Of a stretch of DNA of 64,000 nucleotides, positions 25,346 to 33,008 are shown in pieces. The notes under the pieces were generated by a model that ran no database searches, was not told where the DNA came from, and saw only the letters and a list, made by a program, of their open reading frames with translations. The translations under genes were made by a program, and so were the position numbers. Each line of letters begins with the position of its first letter. The stretch's first letter is position 1. The stretch covers positions 5,124,001 to 5,188,000 of the forward strand of contig NZ_CP050177.1 of NCBI RefSeq assembly GCF_011694815.1. Direction: 5' to 3'. The stretch is from Streptomyces liangshanensis (GTDB lineage Bacteria > Actinomycetota > Actinomycetes > Streptomycetales > Streptomycetaceae).

Positions 25346-27255
25346 CTGCTCTGCCCTTCGTCGGCGTTCTTCCGGACCCGTCTGTACCGGCCGAGCCCGG
25401 ACATCCGGGGCACGATCCAGATTCCCTGGTCGCCCAGCCCGGCACGCAGGCCGGACGCCGTACTTCCTGCGACGCTCTCCAGACAGTCCACCCTGAAGCC
25501 CGTGATCTCCACGGGCCAGTTGATCTCCCAGGTTCGGTTGATCTTCAGGGACGCGTGGAGATCGCGACGGAACTGCTCCGACACCACACCGACGGGCCTG
25601 CCCCGGTGGTGGATCGTGTAGGGCGGGCTCTGGTCCGCGGCCATGGGCATCTCGTGCTGCGGGCGCAGGACCAACTCGTCGCCGGGGTGGACCGAGGTCG
25701 CCAGGTACTCCTGCACGGCGGTGGCGTCGTCCGTGAAACCGTCCGTACCAGGTGGGTGCTCCCGGGAGACGTCCAGGCCGGAGGCGGTGATTCCGTCCCG
25801 GATGTACGCCTGCCAGCCGCCCAGGTACCAGCGGTTGGCGGACCTGTCCTTGCGGAGGAGCGCCGTGTCGGGCGGCGCGATCCGGAACAGGTCGTCCCTC
25901 GGACGCGTCATCGCCACGTACAGCGCACGGGCCTCCGACGCCGGATCGACGTGGGAATGCTGTTTCGCCAACTCCGCCGTCGTCCCCGGTTCCACCACGA
26001 TCACCCGGTCGAACTCCAGACCCTTGGCACGGTGGACGGTGGAGATCACCAGAGGTGCCGGCTCCGCGGCGGCGAGATCGTCGGGGAACCGCCCCTCCGC
26101 GATCAGAGGGCGCACCGCCGTGACATCCATGAGCCCTCGCGGCCCACGCGCCGCGCCGCGCAAGGAGCGCCAGAGCCTGGGGTGGTCACCGGAGGGCGGG
26201 GTCGGACCGGCGGCGAGAAGCTCGCGGAACCGTTCCTCGGTGAGTGTGCCGGAACCGGTGGCGCGCAGCAGGGACGCCACCCACGCCGGCACGGGCCGGT
26301 CCTGAAGAGGGCGCTGGGTCCGATGCCCGACACCTCGGGAGTGCAAGGTGTCCGAAAGCGCGATCGCCTGTCGGTTGTCCCGGCAGAGGATCGCGCAGGT
26401 TCCCGGGAAGTCGGTGAGGGAGCCGAGGGTGAAGGCGTTGTCGAGGGTGCCGAAGTCGGGGCACGCCCGAAGCAGGTCGCGCAGCTTGCGGTGAAGGACC
26501 TCACCCGCGGCGTCGGACTCCGCGGTCTCGGACGGCAGGCGGCGGAGTGTGGTCCCGAGCGTCAGGGCCGTACGTGCTTCGTCCGTGCGGGCACGAAAGT
26601 TCTCCGACAGGTGGAGTTCCACGAGGTCGTCCGGGTAGGACGCCCGCAGCCAGTCGAAGAAGTAGTTGGTCTCCGCCGCCCGGGCGTCGTCGTCCGACAC
26701 CTGGAAACCGAAGATGGCCTGGGCGCCGTCCCCCACGACGGTGAAGCCGCAGTTGTTCTGGAAACGGTCGAGCAGCGTCTCCACCATGTCCCTGCGGTCG
26801 CCGACCAGGTCCTGGACCTCGTCGATCACCACGTGGGCGGGAGCACCCGATTCGGTCTCCTCGACCGCCCCACGCATGATCGCCTCGGTGGCCTCCTGGA
26901 TACGTTCCTCGAAAGGAAAGGTGCTCCAGTCGCGGGCGGGGTGGGCGCTTCTCAACAGGGCGTAGGCCCAGGAGTCGAAGGTCTGCACCCGTACCCGGCG
27001 AGCTTCGCGCGCGTGGAGCGCGATCCGCTCGCGCAGCTCGCGTACGGCCGCTCGGGAGAAGCTGAGCACCAGGATCTCCCGCGCCTCGAGCGCGTCCTCC
27101 TCGTCGCTCATCAGGGCGTCCAGCCTGCGCACGAGCGTGTGCGTCTTGCCCGCGCCCGCACCCGCCGTGACCAGGAGTCGGGTGTCCCAAGGTTGGTCCA
27201 CGACGGCCTGCTGCTCGGCCGTGAGGACCGGGCTGTCCAGATAGACGTTGCTCAC
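25342..27255 (-). CDS. UvrD/Rep-like SF1 helicase
   Basis: A 637-aa superfamily I helicase. Motif I is VTAGAGAGKTHTLVRRL, motif Ia LSFSRAAVRELRERI, motif II VVIDEVQDL, motif III VVGDGAQAIFGFQ, motif V STVHRAKGLEFDRVIVVEP and motif VI YVAMTRPRDDL. All are present, so it should be active. It is shorter than housekeeping UvrD (about 720 aa) and has its own C-terminal 130 residues. Start chosen: GTG at 27255, which overlaps the upstream stop as GTGA and has GGAG seven bases before it; GTG at 27267 is an alternative. It is the middle gene of the coupled helicase operon. UvrD-like helicases are frequent nuclease partners in defence loci. Confidence 0.9.
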   Translation of the reverse strand: MSNVYLDSPVLTAEQQAVVDQPWDTRLLVTAGAGAGKTHTLVRRLDALMSDEEDALEAREILVLSFSRAAVRELRERIALHAREARRVRVQTFDSWAYALLRSAHPARDWSTFPFEERIQEATEAIMRGAVEETESGAPAHVVIDEVQDLVGDRRDMVETLLDRFQNNCGFTVVGDGAQAIFGFQVSDDDARAAETNYFFDWLRASYPDDLVELHLSENFRARTDEARTALTLGTTLRRLPSETAESDAAGEVLHRKLRDLLRACPDFGTLDNAFTLGSLTDFPGTCAILCRDNRQAIALSDTLHSRGVGHRTQRPLQDRPVPAWVASLLRATGSGTLTEERFRELLAAGPTPPSGDHPRLWRSLRGAARGPRGLMDVTAVRPLIAEGRFPDDLAAAEPAPLVISTVHRAKGLEFDRVIVVEPGTTAELAKQHSHVDPASEARALYVAMTRPRDDLFRIAPPDTALLRKDRSANRWYLGGWQAYIRDGITASGLDVSREHPPGTDGFTDDATAVQEYLATSVHPGDELVLRPQHEMPMAADQSPPYTIHHRGRPVGVVSEQFRRDLHASLKINRTWEINWPVEITGFRVDCLESVAGSTASGLRAGLGDQGIWIVPRMSGLGRYRRVRKNADEGQSR

Positions 27256-30200
27256 TTCGCACTCCACAGGTGCTCGAACTGTGTGAAGGCCAGGGATCTG
27301 CCGTAGTTGGTGATGTTGTCCCGGACGTTCAGGATCAGACAGGTCTCCTTGCCGCCGTTACGTGGTCCGCGCAGCCCACGGCCGATCATCTGCTGGTAGA
27401 CGTTCGGGCTGTAGGTGGGGCGCGCGACCACGACGGCCCGCGTCGCGGGAGCGTCGAACCCCTGCGTCAGGACGCCGTAGTTGGTGAGAACACGGATGGC
27501 GCCTTTTCGGAACAGATCGATTCGGTGCCGTCGGTCCGCCGTCGGTGTCGCGGAGTCGACCGCTGCCGCCGTGATCCTCAGGTCGTTGAGCTTGGCGGCC
27601 AGGAACTTGGCATGGTCCACGGACGTGGCGAAGACCAGTACCGGCCAGTCCTCGGGCATGCTCCGGATCTCGTCGATGATCCGTTGGTTCCGGTCCTGGT
27701 CGCCGGCGAGACGCTCCTCCGCTGCCTTCGACAGCAGACTCAGCTGTTCGGCCCGCTCCTTCTCGACGTTCGTCAACTCGATCGTGCCGCCCGCGAGTTC
27801 CTGGTGCGTGACCCGCGCCAGCATGCCGAGCTCCTGGAGTTCCGCGTACGCGTCGTCGGTGGCGAATATGCCGTCGTCGAGTCGGCGGCCACCGAACCGT
27901 TGCACCAGTCGACGGGTCTCGTCGTCGTTGGTGTTGCGGAAGGGTGTCGCCGTCAGGCCGAGCAGGTGACGTTCGGTCCGTGTGTGGGTCAGTCCCAGGT
28001 GGCCGAGGATCTCGGTGTACTGGGGCGAGATGGCCACGTGCGCCTCGTCGACCACCACGAGACAGGCGGATCGCAGCCATTCGTAGCTCTCGCCGTCCAG
28101 ACAGTTCCGTAGTTTCGCGTCGGTCGCCACGACCAGGTGGGGACGGTCCTTGACCGGACCTGCCTCGTTCGTCGACCAGAGCCGACTGATCGTCAGAGGG
28201 CTGTCCGTACCGACCTTCGACCAGACGAAGCTCCAACTCTGGACAGCCTGTTCGCAGAGCTCCTCCGACTGCGCGATCCACAGGATCGGGCCGTCCAGCT
28301 GGTCCACCCGCTTGACCCAACGGATGACGGCCTCCGCGGCCACCCGGGTCTTGCCCGCTCCTGTCGGCAGGGACAGCATCCCCCGTTGGGGGCTGAGTCG
28401 GTCGAGCATCGCGAGGACGTTGGTGGCCAGGCGCTCCTGGTAGTCGTGCAGACCGAGGTACTCGGTGGGGCCGGGGACGTCGACCCTCGGCGCGAGTGAG
28501 GACGCCTTGGTACCGGCGAAGGAGTCGGGAAAGCCGAAGTCCGACACAAATTTCACGGCGAGGGACGAGCCGGTGAAGGACGACGGAGCCTGGTTCGGAT
28601 AGGCCGCCAGGAGATCCTTCGCGTGCATCTGGAGTACTCCGTCGCCGTGGGCGTTGTGCGCCATGCGTGCGATTCGGCGGGCGGACGGTTCCTCGCCGTC
28701 CCGGTCCGCCCGCTCGCTCTCCAGGAGACCGGGGGGAAGTCCGGCACGGAGCGAGGGCGCGCCGATCAGCAGTTCGAGCTTCTCCTCGACCGTCTCGGCG
28801 TCACGGACCCTGCGGAGGGCCTCCTGCACCTGCTGGTCCGCCTCCTGGCGTTCCTGCGCTTCGAGGACCGCTCGACACCCTCCTTCCTTGAGGCCCCACC
28901 GCAGCTCCCTGTCCGCCGCGACGAGTGCCGCCAGGCGGGACTCGGGTTCGAGGACGAGCACGGTGGTGCCGTGGAGCGCACTGGTCAGGGGAGCGGCCCG
29001 GGTGCCCTGCGGGGTACGGGTCACCTCCTCCAGCTCGGAACACCGCAGAAGGCTGTAGTTGTTGATCACACCCCCGAGCCGTTGCCGCAGCGTCGGGAAC
29101 TCGTCCCTGAGCAGGATCGGCTCGCCCTCCCCGACGTGTCGGGTCTCCTTGCTGATCACGTCGGAGAACTGCAGCATCCCCCAGGTCCTGATCAGGAGGT
29201 CCGCGTCCGCGGCGCCGCCCGCGAACAGTGCCGGCTGTTGCTCGGCGCGGAGCACCCGGTACTCCTCCTCCGTGGCCGCCACGGCGATCTCGCCGTCCTC
29301 GCGGGTGTCCCACTCGTTGCCGATCCGGCAACGGGTGAGGCTGTCCGCGGGAAAGGGCACCTCGAGCCGGGTCAACATCACGTAGGTACGCCCCACGAAG
29401 GCGTCGTCCTCGCTCCGGCCGAGCTCTGCCATCAACTGCGCCCACTGCCGTGCGGGCACATCGGCCGCCACGACGGGCAGATGGAGTTTGCGAGCCTTCT
29501 CCGCACTGATGTCGGCCACCGGTAGCACGTCGCTGTACCCGTGGAGCTGTGGTCCTACCGCGTCCTCGAGCGCGACGATGCCCTGGGACGTCGGGACCAT
29601 GCCGTGCTTGCGCAGCATCCATCGCAACGGCGAGACGACGGGTCGGCGGGTCGACGCCTGGACACCGATCTGCACGGTCCAACGGTCGATGACGCTGTCG
29701 TCGGGCAGGGCTTTGACGAAAGCGGCCCTGGCCTCGTCGGAGAGGTGGGGGAGGAGGTGCAGGGGGCCGCCCGTGGCTGCTCCTTCCACCTTCAGACGAT
29801 GGAGTGTCGGTCGTGGGGCGTCGCTGGCCAAGGTTCTGCAGTACTCCTCGTGCATCGCCGAGCGGTACTCCTCGAACCAGGGCTCCGCGGCGGGCTGCCG
29901 GCCGCCCGTGGGCCGATCCCGGAGGCCGAACTCGTCGAACACCGCGATGTCGTCGGAGTGGAAGACCGGATCCACGGCGACGGACGCGTCCCGGGACCCG
30001 TCGGCGGGAACCACCGGGCCGGGAAGCAGACAGTCGTTCATGGGGTGGAAGCGCCCGTCCAGCGTGCGGACGTGGAGGGTCGTCAGCGGCTCGGCGACCC
30101 TGGACCTGACCTCCATGGAGACGTGACGGCCGCCCGCGCTGTGGAAGAGTTCCCAGAAACGTGTCCAGTCCTGCGGTCCGTAGCGTTCGAAGCCCTGGTC

Positions 30201-32018
30201 CAGAACTCCTACGAAACGGCCTCGCGCGTCGGCCTCCCGGATGCCGATGTTGTTGAGCGCCCCCGTCAGGGACATGTCCTCGGAGAGCTTCTGGTCCACG
30301 TACACCAGGTCGTCCTTGAGGCCGTCCCGTACGGACCGCCTGAACACCCTTCCGGCGACCGGCGCGACCAGTCCGTGCTCCTCCGTGAGGACGATCCTGG
30401 CCTTGCGGGCCTCCTCCGTGAGGGGCGAGTCTTCCCGGATCATCTCCGAAAGGATGCGGACGGCCACGGCGGACGCCTCGGCGGACCCGTCCGAGACGAG
30501 AGCCTCCAGCCATGCGCGCACAGTCGCCCGCGGCTGCTTCGTCTCGTTGAGGATGTGCTCGACCTTGCCCACCCGGATGTCCACCGCGTCCACCGACGGG
30601 TGGAGCCAGTTCGAGGGGCGCCCCGGGTGGGCGTTCCACATGTCGAGCCAGCGCGTTCTCGGACCTCCGCGGTTGCCCAGGACAGGATGCACGTGCAGAT
30701 CCCGAGGGATCTGCAACACACCGTCCTGGTCCGGCAGAGAGGGACGTTGCGCGGCCAATTTCCAGATCTGCTCGGTCAGGTACCTGTCCGCCCAGTTCAG
30801 TGTCTCCGACTCCCTGGAACGGCCGGGGAGGAGAGGAAGATAGGCCCCGGGGTCCTCGGCCGGCACCAAATGAGGCAGGGAATCGATCACCAGGCGAGCC
30901 GCGACCTGGATGATCTCCTGGTTGAAGGGGCTCGCGTCCAGCAGGTTCTGCCGGTCCTCGTTCGTCTTCCACGCCCCGTTGAGGGCGCCGCTCAGCGTCA
31001 TGGGGTACTTGGTCGGGAAGAAGGACCAGAACTCACCGCGGCCCTTGGGCGGGACGAGGAGCGTGTCCCCGGTGTATTCGGGCACCGCCCAGGCGATGTC
31101 GATCGTCCCGCGGTCGTGCATCTCGCCCGCGCTACGGCGGGCGACCTCCGTGGGGCGGTGTGCGTGCGTGAAGACCTTCCAGGTCGTGGTCTCGACCGTT
31201 CTCCCGGTGCGTGCCTCGTGGATGCTGTGGCGGAACCCCTCGTGCTCGACGGTGATCTCCCGCCGGACCGGGGGCATCGTCCGGCGGTCCTCCAGGACGA
31301 CCTTCCCCACGTGGTGGGAGAAGAGCTGGAACCTGGCGGGGAACTCCTTCCGTACCTCGTCCTTCGACGTCCGGTGCATGTCGTGGGCGAGACGCTCGGC
31401 CGCGCCGGGCAGCAGGGGAAGACGAACGACCGTGGTGGCCCAGGCCAGCAACTGGTCGAGGACACTGTCCTTCAGGCGTTCGTCGACGGGGTCGAGGGGC
31501 CGGGCCATCCGCAGCACGGGCGCCTCGAATTCGTCGACGGCGGCGGTACCGAGGGTTTTGCGGATGGCTTCGTACGACCATGCGCGGTCGAATCCGAAAG
31601 AACCGGAAGTGCTGAAGAACTGAGGGGTGTCCGTGACCGCCAGGATCGATTTCACCCCCACGCCGAACCGGCCGATCTGACCACCGCGCTTTTTGGAGAC
31701 ACTCATCCGGAGGATGGTCTCCGCGCCCTCCGCGGTGACGGGCGTGCCCTGATTGGCGCAGTAGAGATGCGATTCGGTGAGCACGACGTGGACTTTCCCG
31801 CCGGGCTCGGCGGCGATCTCGTCCGCCGCGTTCTGTACCAGCTCGAACAACTGGCGGTCCCCGTAGCCTCCTTGTGTGATACGACGCTCGCCGTTGGAAT
31901 GCTCCAGAATCAGGCCGGGGTCGACGCGATAGGTCTCCAACACGCGCGCGGACTGTTCGACAATCTTCTGGATGACGGGTGAAGCGGATGAAGTGTCCGT
32001 CGCAGACGATTGGTTCAC
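27252..32018 (-). CDS. GHKL ATPase-SF2 helicase fusion protein
   Basis: A 1588-aa protein joining two ATPases. Residues about 40-180 are a sacsin/Hsp90-like GHKL module: N-box DRQLFELVQNAADEI (Asn63), CANQGTPV, then GGQIGRFGVGVKSIL. Residues about 1190-1580 are an SF2 helicase: LSLPTGAGKTRVAAEA, VVVDEAHVAIS, LGLTATPFR, VLTNYGVLTQGFDAPATRAV and YQQMIGRGLRGPRNGG. The middle 1000 residues contain no motif I know. GHKL modules clamp shut on ATP binding, so this could be a DNA clamp that loads or licenses a translocase. Start GTG 32018. It begins the coupled run: its stop overlaps the UvrD-like start. N-terminal GHKL plus helicase fusions occur in bacterial defence islands. Confidence 0.88.
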   Translation of the reverse strand: MNQSSATDTSSASPVIQKIVEQSARVLETYRVDPGLILEHSNGERRITQGGYGDRQLFELVQNAADEIAAEPGGKVHVVLTESHLYCANQGTPVTAEGAETILRMSVSKKRGGQIGRFGVGVKSILAVTDTPQFFSTSGSFGFDRAWSYEAIRKTLGTAAVDEFEAPVLRMARPLDPVDERLKDSVLDQLLAWATTVVRLPLLPGAAERLAHDMHRTSKDEVRKEFPARFQLFSHHVGKVVLEDRRTMPPVRREITVEHEGFRHSIHEARTGRTVETTTWKVFTHAHRPTEVARRSAGEMHDRGTIDIAWAVPEYTGDTLLVPPKGRGEFWSFFPTKYPMTLSGALNGAWKTNEDRQNLLDASPFNQEIIQVAARLVIDSLPHLVPAEDPGAYLPLLPGRSRESETLNWADRYLTEQIWKLAAQRPSLPDQDGVLQIPRDLHVHPVLGNRGGPRTRWLDMWNAHPGRPSNWLHPSVDAVDIRVGKVEHILNETKQPRATVRAWLEALVSDGSAEASAVAVRILSEMIREDSPLTEEARKARIVLTEEHGLVAPVAGRVFRRSVRDGLKDDLVYVDQKLSEDMSLTGALNNIGIREADARGRFVGVLDQGFERYGPQDWTRFWELFHSAGGRHVSMEVRSRVAEPLTTLHVRTLDGRFHPMNDCLLPGPVVPADGSRDASVAVDPVFHSDDIAVFDEFGLRDRPTGGRQPAAEPWFEEYRSAMHEEYCRTLASDAPRPTLHRLKVEGAATGGPLHLLPHLSDEARAAFVKALPDDSVIDRWTVQIGVQASTRRPVVSPLRWMLRKHGMVPTSQGIVALEDAVGPQLHGYSDVLPVADISAEKARKLHLPVVAADVPARQWAQLMAELGRSEDDAFVGRTYVMLTRLEVPFPADSLTRCRIGNEWDTREDGEIAVAATEEEYRVLRAEQQPALFAGGAADADLLIRTWGMLQFSDVISKETRHVGEGEPILLRDEFPTLRQRLGGVINNYSLLRCSELEEVTRTPQGTRAAPLTSALHGTTVLVLEPESRLAALVAADRELRWGLKEGGCRAVLEAQERQEADQQVQEALRRVRDAETVEEKLELLIGAPSLRAGLPPGLLESERADRDGEEPSARRIARMAHNAHGDGVLQMHAKDLLAAYPNQAPSSFTGSSLAVKFVSDFGFPDSFAGTKASSLAPRVDVPGPTEYLGLHDYQERLATNVLAMLDRLSPQRGMLSLPTGAGKTRVAAEAVIRWVKRVDQLDGPILWIAQSEELCEQAVQSWSFVWSKVGTDSPLTISRLWSTNEAGPVKDRPHLVVATDAKLRNCLDGESYEWLRSACLVVVDEAHVAISPQYTEILGHLGLTHTRTERHLLGLTATPFRNTNDDETRRLVQRFGGRRLDDGIFATDDAYAELQELGMLARVTHQELAGGTIELTNVEKERAEQLSLLSKAAEERLAGDQDRNQRIIDEIRSMPEDWPVLVFATSVDHAKFLAAKLNDLRITAAAVDSATPTADRRHRIDLFRKGAIRVLTNYGVLTQGFDAPATRAVVVARPTYSPNVYQQMIGRGLRGPRNGGKETCLILNVRDNITNYGRSLAFTQFEHLWSAK

Positions 32019-32135
32019 AGGGATTCCGTTTCTGAGGCTGCCGGCCGGGTGCGGGGAGGGTCGGGGGGCGGCCGTGTTCGGGCATGGCCGACCCCCCGAG
32101 TGAACGATAGACGTGCGACCTGACGGTCCGTCGGG

Positions 32136-32471
32136 TTACCGCTGAACGATGACGATGATGACCGTCCTGGTACGGAACGAGGTGCGGGAGACCCGCGGAC
32201 GGCGCAGTGAGTTCCTGTTGCGAGGGCGGGTCCGGGGCGGCGCGGGCCGACGACGGTTGCGCGACTTACGGGGGACGAGGGGGACGACACGCGGGGCGTC
32301 GGGCGTCACCCCGGGGTTCTTCGCCTCCCGGCGCGCGGCTTCGCGCCTGCGGCGTGCGTTCCGGATGAACTCGAAGGTCCGGCCGTGGGCTTCGAGGAAG
32401 TCGGCCCGGAGCTGCGGGTCGTCGAACGAATCGTAGGCGTCGAGGAATTCGGAGTCTTCATTGTCCGGCAT
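32136..32471 (-). CDS. Small Arg-rich hypothetical protein at the head of the helicase operon
   Basis: A 111-aa open frame, 117 bp upstream of the GHKL-helicase fusion and co-directional. The N-terminal 35 residues are acidic and probably helical (DNEDSEFLDAYDSFDDPQLR). The middle is a basic helix (RNARRRREAARREAK) and the C-terminal 45 residues are Arg/Pro/Ser-rich and probably disordered, ending in a hydrophobic TVIIVIVQR. It resembles no family I know. ATG 32471 with AGGGA eight bases upstream is the best start; an upstream in-frame ATG (32567) lacks a good site. It could be a DNA- or RNA-binding accessory factor. Coding status is moderately uncertain. Confidence 0.45.
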   Translation of the reverse strand: MPDNEDSEFLDAYDSFDDPQLRADFLEAHGRTFEFIRNARRRREAARREAKNPGVTPDAPRVVPLVPRKSRNRRRPAPPRTRPRNRNSLRRPRVSRTSFRTRTVIIVIVQR

Positions 32472-33008
32472 GGGCCATCCCTGAATCGGTTCGGGTTCAC
32501 GGCAGATCGAAAATGCTGATGGTTCACGTGTGTCGCGGCCGAACGCACAGAAAACGGAGGAGTGCATTCCGGGGGATGGCCTGGAGGGCGGAGGAGAAGT
32601 CGTGGAGAGGTGCGAGAAAGCATGCGGAGCTGGCCGATCCTGCGATCGGGCACAGCAAACAGGGATATGCGTCTCGAGGGTTTCCCGAGAAGTTCGTGGT
32701 GCGGTGGTTCGAAGACGATAGCGTTGTGATTAGGCGGGGTCAAGGAGCCTTGGGAGTCAAAGTCCGCCCGTCCGGGGGGAGTTGGTGACACTTCGGTTCG
32801 GGCGATGTGCGCGAACGGCACATGTGGGGCAAAAGGTTCACGGCGGAACATCGGGTGGCGGATCGGAATTTCAGGAAATCCTGGCAGTAGGAACTGTCCT
32901 GGGGCGCCGAGCCGTTGTCAACCAGGATTGTCGCTTGGTGCGACTGTCAAATGAGGGTGTAGCGTGGTGCTTCCTGATATGTCGAACGGCAGCTGAGGAG
33001 TGTGGACG
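32472..33008. promoter_or_regulatory. Divergent control region of the defence island (about 540 bp, no gene)
   Basis: This stretch separates the two divergent operons and is visibly richer in A+T than any neighbouring DNA. I see no convincing gene; short frames at 32513-32788 and 32782-33054 lack ribosome sites and recognisable content. On the minus strand TTGACA (-35-like) occurs at 32950-32945 and again at 32921-32916. On the plus strand, the inverted repeat at 32930-32944 lies 65 bp before the HTH-GHKL start. A long leader of some 400 nt would precede the left operon if those boxes are used. Confidence 0.5.
32930..32944. promoter_or_regulatory. Inverted repeat GTCGC-N5-GCGAC, candidate operator
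   Basis: Perfect 5-bp inverted repeat with a 5-bp centre, flanked by TGTCAA at 32916-32921 and 32945-32950. It lies close upstream of the HTH-GHKL gene, whose N-terminal Xre-like domain could bind here and control both divergent operons. Confidence 0.4.
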
